From Marthasterias glacialis (taxonomy: Eukaryota > Echinodermata > Asteroidea > Forcipulatida > Asteriidae): 64,000 bases of DNA. A model generated the notes under the pieces. The model searched no databases, was not told where the DNA came from, and saw only the letters and a program-made list of their open reading frames with translations. Each line of letters begins with the position of its first letter. The first letter of the stretch is position 1. Shown piece by piece: positions 35,981-49,424 of this stretch. A program made the position numbers and the translations under genes. Location of the stretch: positions 9,144,963-9,208,962 of the forward strand of contig OU452231.1 in NCBI GenBank assembly GCA_911728455.2, read 5' to 3'.

Positions 35981-36503
35981 GTATTTAAGATCTAGTTAAA
36001 GTGGTTGGATGAAAAGAAAAAAAACTATAGTAACCGTGTGTTTAAATTCTATTGATGGTTTATTTCAACCTATAATGTTCTTGATTTTCTGTGTTTTTTT
36101 TTTTTTACTTTTTTGTTTATTTTTATAAGTTTTTGTCTCCATTTTGTTTCCTTCTAATAATTGACGTCTCATCATGATCTGTAATGATGACAGTTGTCTA
36201 TGAATGAATTAGCTGCAGATGAAAAACAAAACAAAAAATCTGATAGGCCTATAGGCCTAAATTGGTCAAAGGTTTTCACATTCAATTTTCTTTCAAAAAC
36301 TACAAATTGTGACATTATTGTCTCTATGCCAATAAAAGAGAAAGCTGTTTAATTAAACATTAATGTAAAAACAGAACCCTGTGAGCTGTGATTGGAAATG
36401 TTTTGCCCGCAGTATTTCCGATTCATTGATTGTCGTATAGTCAATTATGGTCTTGCCTTTTCTCGTCATTTGAGGGTATTCTGCAGGAAATTGGACCGAT
36501 CCA

Positions 36504-36738
36504 TTAAGCCCCGCCCCGTACGTGTTGACCAATCACATCCTTGTGTACGAAAATTCGACAAAAGTCCGACACGATAAAATCCTATCTGAAAATGTAAACA
36601 TGCGTGCGCGTACTTATTGCGTGCGCGTTCATGTCATGCAGTGTGGTCATTGAAGAGACGCACATTGTGCTGCCCACGTGTACAGAGGTGATTTAGCCAA
36701 TGCTGTGATTGGTCAATATGTTTAGGGGCGGGACTAAT
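36504..36738. mobile_element. MITE with GACCAATCAC / GTGATTGGTC ends (copy 2, inverted relative to 15791-16020)
   Basis: Ends ATTAAGCCCCGCCCC and GGGGCGGGACTAATT. Interior AAAGTCCGACACGATAAAAT, AATGTAAACATGCGTG and GCACATTGTGCTGCCCACGT match the copy at 15791-16020 in reverse complement. Confidence 0.8.
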
Positions 36739-36794
36739 TGGGTCGGTCTGATAGTAAGTTAATGACACCACCACTAAAGTAACATTTAAAAAAA

Positions 36795-37180
36795 ATTGGC
36801 ATTGCTTATTCTGATTGCCGCAATCAAAATAAAGCCTGATGACATCGTGCACAAAATCTCTTGCAAAACGAAAGCCATTTTCGTCGTTTTCCACTGAATT
36901 ATAAAACGTGAAATTGTCCAAAAGTTCGTTGGATAGGTTGCTTAATTTTCATAATAAATTTATACCAGTACCAATTCAACAGAAAGCACATCACTATTTT
37001 AAACGTTCACCAAATCCCTAAATGAAACCAAGTCTCTTCGTGAATGTAACCAACGAATTTATTAAATTGTCAAAATGTTCGTTATCATGATGAGATTATA
37101 CGTATTATACCATGCATATGTTGTAGTTTCAACCAGTTATGCTCTCTTTCGAGTAACATTCGTGTATCAAAGGTATTATT
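36795..37180. repeat. 5' flank block of receptor C (partners 44190-44690 and 52755-53110)
   Basis: Begins with the palindrome TGCTTATTCTGATTGCCGC and continues with AAAATCTCTTGCAAAAC, CATTTTCGT, CCACTGAAT, GGTTGCTTAATTTTCAT, AGAAAGCACATCACTA and GTTTCAACCAGTT. Present ahead of C, D and E only, separating them from the A/B group. Confidence 0.75.
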
Positions 37181-37293
37181 ATTATTAGCTTTCATGTTAT
37201 TAATAAACAATCTGTCTCCTGAAGTAAATTTCACTTTTCTTGCATTATATATTATTGTCGGTTAATCACTGCAGTCTAAAAGCTTCTATGTGA

Positions 37294-37472
37294 CAATAGA
37301 CCTTATGCATTGACGTCATCACGCCGCCATCTTAGAGGTTAATCGATGATGAAACAATGGAAACGCAGAGATTTGTACGCGCGGCGCGCAGGATTGGCCA
37401 ATGAACAACCTCATTTTGACCTCTAGACGAGGGCGCCCTACTCAAATGACGTCATGTGCATAAGGTCTATTG
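37294..37472. mobile_element. MITE with CAATAGACCTTATGCA ends
   Basis: Terminal CAATAGACCTTATGCATTGA is mirrored by CATGTGCATAAGGTCTATTG; ACGTCAT lies just inside both. About 179 bp, GC-richer interior (GTACGCGCGGCGCGCAGG), no ORF. It abuts the GGGTCA element that starts at about 37473. Confidence 0.85.
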
Positions 37473-37625
37473 ACCCAGCTTCCTGATCCCGCGGGGCCTG
37501 ACCCAGAATCTGAGTTAGTTTCCAGATTGTTAACCACTTTCCGGGTCAGCCTAACCCAGAACTGGGTCAGGCCCCTGGCACCTGGAATCTGGGTCAATTC
37601 GGGCCTGGGAGTTTTTAATTTAGAG
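37473..37625. mobile_element. GGGTCA-rich palindromic repeat (copy 1; copy 2 at 59248-59396)
   Basis: Multiple GACCCAGAATCTG / CAGAACTGGGTC units in both orientations, ending CGGGCCTGGGAGTTTTTAAT. Copy 2 ends CGGCCCGGGAGTTTTTAGAG. A small dispersed element with complex internal inverted repeats. Confidence 0.65.
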
Positions 37626-38248
37626 TGTGATTCCACAATCTCTTTGTTCAATCTTTTTCATTTCCAAATGTGATTATTGCTTTTCTGAAGTGCTTTCCGT
37701 TTACTTGTCTATCCACCCCTATTTTAAAAACAGGTCCGTTTTGATGTTGACCTCTTTTATGAATCCTTCTTTCCTGCCTTTCATGCAGCGCCAGCGCATG
37801 CGGGATTAAACGTAGCTCAATCAAGGAGCAATTTGCCTCTCAGTGCCTAGCTGGCATCGACAGAAGCTTGTTTTATAGGTCGATGCATAAAAAAAGTTCT
37901 TTACCCAGCGACGATGCTCACATTACACTCGACGGTTTTAATTTTTTCACTCGGCGGTGACTATTATTGCATTATTTTCCCCTGTCAACCACAACTCAAG
38001 AAATGGTTCGTATTAACCTAATTAACGACGTGTGAGAGAGCATGTCTTGTTTGACTTGTTGTAGTGCGAGACTAAATCAGAGTGGCTCGTGAATTGAATT
38101 TTCCCCTAAATTCATCAAACAAGCTACATAAAACACGCATTATACATTTGAGTGAAACAAATTTTTTTTATCAGACATGTATGACTCGACAGAGAGGAGA
38201 TAGTAATTGAATTCGCAGAGGATATGGTTTCCATAACAATGCATGTTA
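37626..38248. other. Proximal 5' flank of receptor C
   Basis: CGTAGCTCAATCAAGGAGCAA (about 37811) and CAGCGACGATG are shared with D (about 44899). TTTGAGTGAAAC at about 38147 and GACTCGACAG at about 38181 are shared with B, D and E. No ORF is conserved. Probable promoter region. Confidence 0.5.
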
Positions 38249-38275
38249 AGTGCTGCTAGCTGAATAGTCTCTTGG
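38249..38275 (+). promoter_or_regulatory. Conserved 5' block of receptor C (shortened)
   Basis: GTGCTGCTAGCTGAATAGTC, then TCTTGG, about 85 bp before the ATG. It lacks the GTTTGTTT middle seen in B and E. Confidence 0.45.
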
Positions 38276-38355
38276 GAAAAACATGTTTCCTTGCACAGGT
38301 AGCCTTTCAGGAAGAGCTTTTTCAAACTTATACTTCTATCGTACCACCAGCAAAG

Positions 38356-41300
38356 ATGACATTTTTTGAGAGAGTTGTTTTGTTTTTGTTGCTTCCCTTG
38401 CGTTCGGATGGCATCGCCATACCAGCGGCCGCGCAGCTGAGTTTCAACCGTTCCGGCGATGTTATCCTCGGTGCAACCTTCCCATTTCATTCCCAGTCCT
38501 CGACGCCGTGCGGAGGAGAACTCAGTCGCTGGGCAATCGAGCTATCAGAGACCTTCATCTACGCAATCGGTGAAATCAACAGACGCAACGATCTTCTGGC
38601 GAACATCACCATTGGCTATGATATCCGCGATGACTGCTACTCGGAGATAGCTGTGATTTGGTCCACTCTCGCCTTAGCCAGTACATCAGATACAAACCAG
38701 ACCTATGTCGAGTTTAAGAAAATATCAACCCCAGCGAGAGGTACCCTCCTTGGGATTGTTGGAACGGTGTCCAGTAGTACAAGCATCCCTGCAGCCCAAG
38801 CGGCTAACATATACCGCGTCCCAATAATCTCACCCTTTGCTACGAGTAACGAGCTGAGCGACAAGAGCAGGTTCCCGAATTTCCTCCGGACCGTCCCTCC
38901 AGATAAACTCCAAGCCTTGGCTATCGTGGACATCCTGCTGCGATTCAATTGGGGGTACATCGGCCTCTACTTTGACTTTAGTACCTACGGCATCCATGGA
39001 GCGCAAGAAATACAGAAAATCGCAGAGAAAAAAAACATCTGTCTTGCTTTTTCCGTTCCCGTAAGGTCCAATGCACCACAAACGGAACTGGACGAGGCGG
39101 TCCAGAAAGTAAAGATTTTCCCAAAGGTACGAGTTGTGGTCATGTTCACCTCGCCGGATGTCGCTGGTGCCATCATCAGCACCATAAACAGAGACGTTAA
39201 GAATCACTCTATCACTTTCATTGCAAGTGACTCATGGGGTTATTTTGAAACATTGGAAATGTATGGTGTTGAATTGGAAAGTGTCCGTGGCAGTATTTTT
39301 CTCCGTTTGAAGTACCACATCATCCCTGTTTTCGAGGAATATTTCCGTCAACTTGAACTTGAACTTGATGCCGATATTGTCCAACAGAGCCCCTGGCTTA
39401 GAAAGTTTCAGATTGAGTGGATGAAGGAAAAAGCCTGCTCACATTTAAAAGATTGTCCTATACCACTCTATTACAACGATAACTTTGTTTTTGATGCAGT
39501 TTTAGCCTACGCCTATGCTCTCCAAAACTTGCTGACCGACCGTTGTGAGAATGACATTTGTGACGAGACGTTACAAACTGTCACTGGTAACGATCTTTTA
39601 CCGTATCTAATGGAAGTTGAATTTAAAGGAATTGCCGGTCATTACCGGTTTGATAGCTCCGGTGATCCAAGCGGGAAATTTCGCATTTTAAACCTGCAGA
39701 GGGATACATCTGGTAAGTTTGAATTTATTGAGATAGGCGAGTGGGACCAGACTGCTGCAGTGCCCTTGCATTTTAACATGCCAGCGATGCAGTGGGTAGG
39801 GGCCCAGCCACCAACATCACTTTGCAGAGACAAATGTTCGCCTGGTTCGATTGAAGTACCGCTGGAGCAAAAGTGTTGCTTTGGCTGCCAACTCTGCCCT
39901 AGAAACGCAATTGTTGCCAAGAACTTGTGCCAGGAATGCCCGAAGGATCTGTGGCCAGATGAGACTTTTAGACGATGTCTCCCGATTGTTCCAACCCCGC
40001 CAGATTGGAATAATCCGGTGGTCGTTGCCATCATTGTTCTATCTGTCTTTGGTCTGGTACTCTCAGCTCTCGCCGCTGCAGGCCTCTTCTTCTACCGTAA
40101 ACATATCCTAATAAAAGCGTCAAGTCGAGAGCTGAGCAGCATCAACATCCTGGGACTCACCTTGGCTTTCCTTTCCCCCTTCCTGCTTCTTCTACCCCCG
40201 ACGGATGTTTCATGTATTTCGTCAGAAATGGTGGTATCTTCGTGTATCACCCTGACGTATGCTCCGACTCTCCTGAAGGTGAACCGGATCCATAGGATCT
40301 TCGAGGCGGGTAAGAAGTCCAACAAGCGCCCCCGCTTCATCGGTCCACGGGTCCAGATTGTCTTCGTACTCGTTGCTGTCATCCTCACGGTAGGCTTGTC
40401 ATTAATCGTTCATTAAAACTCCACTGTTGCTGTTTCATGTTTGATTTTCAAGGAGTGTTTCTTCTTGCAATCCTTTGCAACCATCTTTCCTTTGAAAATG
40501 TAATCTAATAAAGTGGCCATGGTATTTTTTTTTATGAGCACATCACCCATTTACGGTTTGTGATTGATTTCGTGCACGTGTTCATTCCTTGTGAGTAAAA
40601 TGAAATGACAACTTTGTCTTGTTGAGGAACCATTTGCTCACACACGGCACCAAACGGGACAATGTTGAGACGACAAATTTGTTTTCAATTGGGCAAACAT
40701 ATTATGTGAAAGGCCGAAGCCCATCCTCATGTATTCCAAACCAGTTGCCATAGATTTTCAACTGAACTAAGAATCAGGTATTTTGAGGAACGCTCTTGTT
40801 TTATTCTTATGAGCTCTCTCAAATATTTGGTCAACGTTTCACTTATACTTTTTGCAGTTCGTTGAATAACAAAATAATTCACTTTTCGCAGTTCGTTTAA
40901 CAACAAATTCATCAGATTTGTGCATCTGCGTGTTGAGTGATTTTGTCTGGTTATGTAACCATATATATTTGGGAAAAGTGTACTGTTTAAAGATGCCCAC
41001 TCGTCAACGTGCGACAAACAAATTCGTGCCACGAAAGATCACCTTTGACCTGTGCACGCGTTGTATGTAAACTATATACGAGTACACGATTGTTTTGTGC
41101 CACAGAAATAGTCGTCGTGTAATGGTGACGATCGGGCGTCTTTAAGTATTCCTAACGATGGCTTGAACTTATTCGTCCCTATATAAACAAAAAACAAATC
41201 CGCGCGCTCCCACGCTGATTTTGTGCACAAACGTAAAGTGATTCGCAGCTTATTCGTCACTGTGTAAAATATATATATATATAAATTACTATCGGTCGTA

Positions 41301-42392
41301 TTCGCCTCCATGTGTGTTTGTACACAAACCTACGTGTATGTGTTCGAAACATAAGAAATTCATGACTCTACGTACCTTTTTATGATCCAATCAAATTCAT
41401 TGAGTATTGTAGAGGTGTCCTTAGTCCGAATTTAAAGATATCATAAGTTTGAGATAGTAAAACATTTAAAAACTTGAGGTTTTGTAGAAAAAAGAAAAAA
41501 AAATAATAATAAAAAAAATAAATAAATAAATAACACATATGGTAAAAACAATCACTCCTCTTTGCCCGCAGTGAGAAACTGGTACTATGTATACGCAGTG
41601 ATAAGGGTTACCAACTCAATGAACGGATTCAATGAACGCAATGTTACTTTTGGGCCGAGTCACCAATCGGGGTGTCTGTAACTCTAAAACCGTCCGGAAT
41701 TTGTATGTAAAAAAAAGTTGAATTGAAATTAGAAAAAAAAACTAAAACTAATCAAACCTTGATTCCCCCCAAATGCCGATTGGTTACTATGTCAAAAACG
41801 CGACGATTTATTAAGTTACACAGTCAATAAGTCTGATCGTTTAAAAAGAAATATTTTATATATTTTTTACAAGATTGTGATGAACTTCATCGGTACGCTC
41901 TCAAGCCCGAGTACACCCGATAAACAGTACTTCATCCCTCCTTCCGGCTACATCGAAACTTTTTGCAAATTCGGTTACGGTTTTCTGGTATCGACAATCT
42001 ACAACCTCGTGTTGATCCTGGCTTGTTGCTACTACGCATTCAAGGCCCGCCGGGTACCAAGCAACTACAACGAGTCCAAGTTCATCGCTTTGAGTGTTTA
42101 CTCCACACTGGTATTCGGCTTGGCAGCGGTGCCCGTCTACATCACCGCTGTGTACACACTACAGAAGGTGGCAACGGTCTGTCTCGCATTACTCCTGAAC
42201 GCGTTCTTGACGCTCTTTTGCGTCTATCTGCCCAAACTGTACGCCATACGGTTTGATGTCGAGGTGGAACTGTGCGAGTGGAAGGCGAGCGCGTCTGTGT
42301 CTCCTGTGGTCGCTAGCACAGTACGGACACCCCAGCAGAGTAACCTGGTCAAACCACCGGTTGGCCCTGCGTCCTCTATTGCCGGTTCGTAA
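38356..42392 (+). CDS. Class C GPCR, mGluR-like, receptor C (two exons, 850 aa)
   Basis: Exon 1 38356-40389, exon 2 41874-42392, phase-0 splice in TM4. There is no in-frame ATG between 38272 and 38356, so this start is well supported and matches the paralogues (MTFFERVVLFLLL). Same architecture: signal peptide, flytrap, nine-cysteine domain, seven TM. Backbone-binding motifs SSS, ATS, VPPD, TYG and SDSW are intact. Distinctive: IGEINRR where others have IDE(I/V)N; MFTSPDVAGAIISTINRDV in lobe 2; YFETLEMYGVE loop; duplicated LELELDAD; DIVQQSPWLRKF; CENDICDE. ECL1 has CISSEMVVSSC, as in D and E. The intron (1,484 bp) is longest and barely resembles the others, so it was probably remodelled. Intact frame; ligand unknown. 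Confidence 0.9.
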
Positions 42393-43531
42393 ACTGACGT
42401 CATCGGATGTCTTGTACAAAAAACATTCCAACCCAAACTACTGGCAAATAGTCGTAGTACCTATCCGAACAAGTACATTGAATAGTGAGCATTTCATGTT
42501 TGTAGTAATGTTACTTTTTGTTTATAGTTCCAATTATAGACAAACCTAGACCTGAGGTTGTGATACACACGTATACGCTCATACATTATTGTTGACAAAA
42601 TCATAGAAAATCGATATACAGTCGATATGAAATATCTTATCAATCATTGATTTTCAATTTGTTGTAATGAATTGAGCACTTCAATTTGTGCTTCCTCTGA
42701 CTGCGTTCTACTTTTTTCACCCGACTATTTCTGTTCCACAATTTGTTAATAACTATTTACTTTAATTCGTGTTGAGTTGTGTTGTGCTGTGGTGTCATTA
42801 AACTTAGAAAAAGACCCTGCTATAGGGTCGAAACCTGGGGCCATTCACATTTTTTAAGAATTTAGAAAACTACAAAAGAAAACAACAGCAGTGCATTTGA
42901 GATTTTGAGCGGGTGAATATCATCAATTACTTGGCTATTCCTGTTCAATAGCATAACCCCCAAAATGCTCAATTTTTTGTCCATTCGTGACGATTTTTAG
43001 GACCTATGAAATGCATAGTGAATTACGATATCTTAACTGTGAACTTAATTTTTAATGCATAACTCATAATTTGTTTAATATCTAAACTGGAAGATCACTT
43101 GATGTCGACAAAATGATAAAATCACTGTCAGAAATCTGATTTTACAAGTAGTTAACATCTTAGAAAGTAGCGTTTTAAGTCATTTAACATGGATTAGTCC
43201 TAGTTATTAACAATTTTGTTTAATAGTCAAGCTCGTAAGACCTATAATTATGAGAGAATGACTTCTTCAAAGTCAACGAATTCATTTAGAGGCAAACACA
43301 TCATACGACAACTTCAAATTATCATCTTTTCACATTTATCAACCGACAGTTTTATAGAAATTATGTCAACCCCTAAAATAATCAAAACCCAAGACGAGTC
43401 CTATAAAGTATAATAATTATGTTACTCAGAGACATTCTTAACCTTCATGACATTTTTTGTTGCTTTTTACCTCAAAGTGCAGTTTTTGTATTGTTTGTTA
43501 ATGCTTAGAAACTGCATTATAAAGACAAAGG
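42393..43531. other. C-D spacer, proximal part
   Basis: Contains the half palindrome near 42810-42835 (AGGGTCGAAACCTGGGGCC) and a TAAAATCACTGTCAGAAATC phrase near 43106 shared with 14892. No gene. Confidence 0.45.
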
Positions 43532-43884
43532 CAGTGGCGTAACTAAGGCAACATTTTAGAGGGCACCATTTTTCGGAGGGGGGGGGCACTTTTGGTCAAT
43601 TACAACTGTAGTTTCCGTTTCCAAACAGGCCCCTTTTCAGCACTCTTCTGACGTTTTGTGGTAAAAAACAAAATATATGTCTGCGTTTAGATAAAACAAA
43701 TAGTTTTAAAAACATTGAAAGTACTACATACTAGCTTCTAAAATGTAGCATTTTATTCTGGTAATTTTTAATCTCAAAAGTCCAGATTTCAAATGGGGGT
43801 ACCCGATGGGCACAGACATCAGTTGGGCGCATGGGACCCCCCCCCTCCCCCTCCCCCCCCCCCCCCCCCCCAGTTAAGTCACTG
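43532..43884. mobile_element. hAT-like element, family H (copy 2) inserted in a duplicated block
   Basis: Starts CAGTGGCGTAACTAAGG, ends AGTTAAGTCACTG; G and C homopolymers inside. Interior (CACCATTTTTCGG; AAACATTGAAAGTA; CAAAAGTCCAGATTTCAAAT) is the reverse complement of copy 1. The flanks (CATTATAAAGACAAAGG before; GGGCAACTGTGTGACATG after) are joined in the related block at about 35409-35475, showing it is an insertion. No clear 8-bp duplication. Confidence 0.75.
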
Positions 43885-44189
43885 GGAAGGGACGATCACA
43901 AAGGGCAACTGTGTGACATGAAAAAAGAGCACTTCGTTGAATTTTTACTACGTGTATTATACTATTCCAAAGAAACTATTTCAAACACAAACAGTATGAA
44001 GATTGATGAGTGATGCCATTTTTATTGATTCATGGGTTGTTGTAGTCAATTAGGTCTTGCCTTGTTACATCATCTGAGAGCATTCTGCATGAATAGTCAA
44101 CAATTGAAAATCAAATTAAAGTGGCAGGCCTAAATCTTACTGATCGTAACGTTCATCCCACAACCAAAGTAACATGTCAAAACCCTCAA

Positions 44190-44690
44190 GCTCAGTGTTG
44201 CTTATTCTGATTGTCGCAATCGAACTAAAGCCAGATATCGTCGTGCACGAGATCTCTTATAAAACAAGATCCATTTTCGTTGCTTTCCACTGAATCATAA
44301 TTCGTGAGATTTTCAAAAGTTTGATTAGATGGGTTGCTTAATTTTATGAAAATTCATACCATTTCCAATCTTGAACACCTTTTTTTCATTGCGACTGGGC
44401 CGAAAGAAAGCACATCACCAGGGGCGGATCCAGGGGTGTGTGAGGGGCCCACGCCCCCTATTTTTCCTTCCGAAAAACAAATCAAGATATCATCCCGCCC
44501 ACTTGCAATGAGAAATAAACTTTCCACATCCAATCATCATTTGCTGCTTATTCGGTAACATTTCACTTGACGAGATCATACGCATACAACTTTCTTCTAT
44601 AGTTTCAACCAGTTCTGTTCTCTTCAAAAACCCATTAACGTATCAATATTACAATCTCTCTCACGTCTATTTATTAATAAATGACATGTA
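44190..44690. repeat. 5' flank block of receptor D, with a further insert near 44418-44470
   Basis: Partner of 36795-37180 and 52755-53110. CAGGGGCGGATCCAGGGG at about 44419 with GCCCACGCCCCC looks like one end of another small transposon that interrupts the block. Confidence 0.65.
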
Positions 44691-45468
44691 CTGCCTGGAA
44701 GTAACTTTTCACTTTTTGCATCACCTTAATCTCTCTGTTCAATCGTTCCACTTCTAAATACGATTTTTATTCTGCTGAAGTGCTTTCTTTTTACTTGTCT
44801 TTTTCCCCATTCGGTTCTATTCTGATGTTGACCTCTTTTAAATGGGCACTTCCTTCTGCCTTTTACGCAGAGCAACCGACCACATTGAGGGGATTAAACG
44901 TAGCTCAATCCAGGAGCAACGTCTGTGCAACTCAGCGTCCGACCTCCAATTGAAGCATATTTTCACTGGTCGATTAGTAACTTCGTTACAGGGCGACGAT
45001 GTTTACATAAAACACGAAGCTTTTAGTTATTTTTGTTTTTTCTTTTTCTCTCAGCGGTATGATTACATTATATTTTCCACTCTCCGTCACAACTTTAGAA
45101 ATGGTTCGTATTAAATACCGAGACGCATTAGAGGTGTTTTAATTTGTCCCTAGACTTAATTTACGATGTGGGAGATTGTGTCTTATTGATTTGACAAGTT
45201 TGTGTGAAGGACACAAGATTTGCTCGTGACTTTAATTTCCCTCTACAATCATTGAACGAGATACATAAAACACTCATATATTTGAATGAAACCAACAATT
45301 TTTCAAACCAGATTGTGACACGACAGGGGAGAGACACATATCTGAAGGTGAATAGGCTATTGTCTCCATCACTGCCGCTTACTTCAACAATTTTTTTACA
45401 GAGGCAACCTTTTCAAAAAAAATTGCAGATTTTTCAAACTTATCTCTGCATCTATCATTTCATGAGCA
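44691..45468. other. Proximal 5' flank of receptor D
   Basis: Shares CGTAGCTCAATCCAGGAGCAA and TTGAATGAAACCAAC with the other units, but the GCTGCTAGCTGAG block present ahead of B, C and E is not found here. D may therefore use a different leader or promoter. Confidence 0.45.
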
Positions 45469-48400
45469 ATGATGACATTTATGAAGAGAGTTGTTTTGTT
45501 TGCGTTGCTTCCTTTGCAATCGGATGGCATCCCCATACCAGCGGCCGCGCAGGTGAGTTTCGCCCGTTCCGGAGATGTTATCCTCGGTGCAACCTTCCCG
45601 TTCCATTCCTGGTCCTCGACGCCGTGTGGAGGAGAACTCAGTCGCTGGGCAATCGAGCTATCAGAGACCTTCATCTACGCAATCGATGAAATCAACAGAC
45701 GCAACGATCTTCTGGCGAACATCACCATTGGCTATGATATCCGCGATGACTGCTCCTCGGAGATAGCTGTGATTTGGTCCACTCTCGCCTTAGCGAGTAC
45801 ATCAGATACGAACCAGACCTATGTCGAGTTTAAGAAGATATCAGCCCCAGCGAGAGGTACCCTCCTTGGGATTGTTGGAACGGTGTCCAGTAGTACAAGC
45901 ATCCCTGCAGCCCAAGCGGCTAACATATACCGCGTCCCAATAATCTCACCCTTTGCTACGAGTAACGAGCTGAGCGACAAGAGCAGGTTCCCGAATTTCC
46001 TCCGGACCGTCCCTCCAGATAAACTCCAAGCCTTGGCTATCGTGGACATCCTGCTGCGATTCAATTGGAAGTACATCGGCCTCTACTTTGACTTTAGTAG
46101 CTACGGCATCCATGGAGCGCAAGAAATACAGAAAATCGCAGAGAAAAAAAACATCTGTCTTGCTTTTTCCGTTCCCGTAAGGTCCAATGCACCACAAACG
46201 GAACTGGACGAGGCGGTCCAGAAAGTAAAGATTTTCCCGAAGGTACAAGTTGTGGTCATGTTCATGTCAGATGATGTCGCTGGTGCCATCATCAGCAACA
46301 TGAATAGAGAGATTAAGAATCACTCTATCACTTTCATTGCAAGTGACTCATGGGGCTATAACCTATGTGAAGATGACGGTGTTGAATTGGAAAGTGTCCG
46401 TGGCAGTATTTTTCTCCGCGTGAAGTACCATATCATCCCTGGTTTCGAGGAATATTTCCGTCAACTTGAACTTGATGCCGATGTTAGCCGAATGAGCCCC
46501 TGGTTACAAAACTTTTTGATGGAATGGATGAAGGAAAAAACATGCTCCCATTTAAAAGACTGTCCTATACCACTCTATTACAACGATAACTTTGTTTTCG
46601 ATGCAGTTTTAGCCTATGCCTATGCTCTGCAAAACTTGCTGACCGACCTTTGTGCGAATGACATTTGTGCTGAGACATTACAAACTGTCACTGGTAACGA
46701 TCTTTTATCGAATCTAATGGAAGTTGAATTTGAAGGAATTGCCGGTCATTACCGGTTTGATAGCTCCGGTGATCCAACTGGGAAATTCCTTATTCTAAAC
46801 CTGCAGAGGGATACATCTGGTAAGTTTGAATTTATCGAGGTAGGCGAATGGGACCTGACTGCTGCAGAGCCCTTACGTTTGAATACGCCAGCGATGCAGT
46901 GGGTAGGGGCCCAGCCACCCACATCACTTTGCATAGACAAATGTTCGTCTGGCTCGATTGAAGTACCGCTGGAGCAAAAATGTTGCTTAGGCTGCCAACG
47001 CTGCCCTAGAAACGCAATTGTTGCCAATAAGACCATGTGCCAGGAATGCCCGAAGGATCTGTGGCCAGATGAGACTTTTAAACGATGTCTCCCAATTGTT
47101 CCAACCCCGCCAGATTGGAATAATCCGGTGGTTATTGCCATCATTGTTCTATCTGTCTTTGGTCTGGTACTCTCAGCTCTCGCAGCTGCAGGCCTCTTCT
47201 TCTACCGTAAACATATCCTAATAAAAGCGTCAAGTCGAGAGCTGAGCAGCATCAACATCCTGGGACTCACCCTGGCTTTCCTTTCCCCCTTCCTGCTTCT
47301 TCTACCCCCGACGGATGTTTCATGTATTTCGTCAGAAATGGTGGTATCTTCGTGTATCACCCTGACGTATGCCCCAACGCTCCTGAAGGTGAACCGAATC
47401 CATAGGATCTTCGAGGCGGGTAAGAAGTCCAACAAGCGCCCCCGCTTCATCGGTCCACGGGTCCAGATTGTCTTCGTACTCGTTGCTGTCCTCCTCACGG
47501 TAGGCATGTCAAGTTATCTTTCGTTAAAACTCCAGTGGCCAGTTTATGCCCAGGTTTTGTAAAAGTTTTCCTCTTTCACTTTTTCTTTGCAATCACCTGT
47601 CATCAGTCTTCTCTCATGATAACCCTTCATTTGAAAATACAATCAAATTAAACAGGTGACCATACTTTCATGGTTCATGATTCGTTTTTGGTTTTGTACA
47701 CGTTTACTTTTCTATTTATCTCAATCAATGCAAAAAATTTGCTTTGTTTAGGAACCAACTGTTCGCACACGGCTTTGGATAAAACAATTGATCAAAAAAT
47801 TTTAATTATAGTTTATTTTTCATCATAACTAAATTTTTTGAAAGCCCCGTATATATTTGTTTTTATTTGATTTGTGGTGTTGTTCTTTTTAAAATAATAC
47901 AACAATTTCAATTTCTCAATTTCTTACCACATTCTGACAAAAAAAACGAAAAATAATTTTATATTTGTTAGTTAGAAATAAAAATTATCCTACACATATG
48001 TACAAGAATTATCAAATTAATTCATACACAATTTCAAAAGCACTAAAAGTCTGATCTTGCTTTTATAGAAAAACATTTTATATTTACTTACAAGATTGTG
48101 ACGAACTTCCTCGGTACGCTCTCAAGCCCGAGTACACCCGGTAAACAGTACTTCGTCCTTCCCTTCGGCTACATCGAAACTTTTTGCAAATTCGGTTACG
48201 GTTTTCTGGTATCGACAAACTACAACCTCATGTTGATCCTGGCTTGTTGCTACTACGCATTCAAGGCACGCCGGGTACCAAGCAACTACAACGAGTCCAA
48301 GTTCATCGCTTTGAGTGTTTACTTAACACTGGTATTCGGCGTGGCAGCGGTGCCCGTCTACATCACCGCTGTGTACACACTACAGAAGGTGGCAACGGTC

Positions 48401-48601
48401 TGCCTTGCATTACTCCTGAACGCGTTCTTGACGCTCTTTTGCGTCTATTTGCCCAAACTGTACGCCATACGGTTTGATGTCGAGGTGGAACTGTGCGAGT
48501 GGAAGGCGAGCGCGTCTGTGTCTGCCGTGGTCGCTAACACAGTACCGACGTCCCAGCAGAGTAACCCGGCAAACCCCACGTCCTGTATTGCCGGTATGTA
48601 A
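45469..48601 (+). CDS. Class C GPCR, mGluR-like, receptor D (two exons, 845 aa)
   Basis: Exon 1 45469-47499, exon 2 48095-48601, phase-0 splice in TM4; shortest intron (595 bp), related to that of E. Two adjacent ATGs (45469, 45472); the second aligns with the paralogues. Motifs for amino-acid backbone contact are intact (SSYGIHG replaces STYGIHG but keeps the Tyr). Distinctive: MKRVVLFALL leader, SDSWGYNLCEDDGVE loop with an extra Cys, KEKTCSHL, CIDKC and LGCQRC in the cysteine-rich domain, VANKTMC. Exon 2 has IVTNFLGTL, VLPFGYIETF, STNYNLM and VYLTLVFG, more replacements than in any sibling, and a tail shortened to SNPANPTSCIAGM. Frame intact. Its changes in TM4-TM6 might mean relaxed constraint or altered coupling. 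Confidence 0.88.
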
Positions 48602-49424
48602 ACTGACGACATCGGATCTGTCTTATTCAAAATTAAGTTAAACCCTAACTACTGGCAAATTTGCGTGGTACCTATGGCGAATATGTATTACTGAGACGGA
48701 TAAGCATTTCGTAAATATGTAGATGGCATGCTCAAATTACATTGGTAACGTTAACATAAATGTTTACAGATTAGCACATAACTAACACTTGATATGAAGA
48801 TGGTCAAGGAAAACTTCCCATGAAATATATTTGCCTGAAATGATTTACGTGCATTGGTTTTTTGAGAAATGTGTAAAACAATTGGCTTTGGTCTCGCGAG
48901 ACCCAAATTCGATGTTTGGAAACACGGTGAAAACATTATAATGGTGGTTTGACTATTTTCTCGTGACTCGGATGACCGGCTGAGCTTAAAAATGTCACAG
49001 GTTTGCTATTTCGTGCCCGTGTTGGGTCACGTAGAGTGTGAATACTGGTCTTTGACAATTGCCAATGTTGTCCGTTGTTTATTGGTCCAAAGCCAAAAAT
49101 AACAGACCCGAAGTCGTGATCATACACTCAAGAACATTTTTCTTGTTGGCAAAATAATTAGAAAATTGACTAATACATCAATATGAAATACCACTTAAAT
49201 AATTGATGTTCAATCTGTTCATAGGGGCGTCTCTTCTTTAATTATCGACCCTATTATTTTTCGGCCTACGAACCGAAAAGGGCACGCCCTAATGGAGCAC
49301 CACTTCGTTTATTTTGTGAAAAAAGGGTACAGTGAAGTGTCACTCCCATTGGTTTGCCAATATCTCACACACTTTACAACAGAGCTGTGAACATTTCTTA
49401 AAAAAATTTCTTTTTTATTTGGGG
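48602..49424. other. D-E spacer, proximal part
   Basis: About 48950-49085 (TTTTCTCGTGACTCGGATGA ... ACTGGTCTTTGACAATTGCC) resembles the 3' half of the TTAAAGGCA-ended repeat. ACACTTTACAACAGAGCTGT at about 49372 is the unoccupied counterpart of the hAT insertion site at 57511. No gene. Confidence 0.55.
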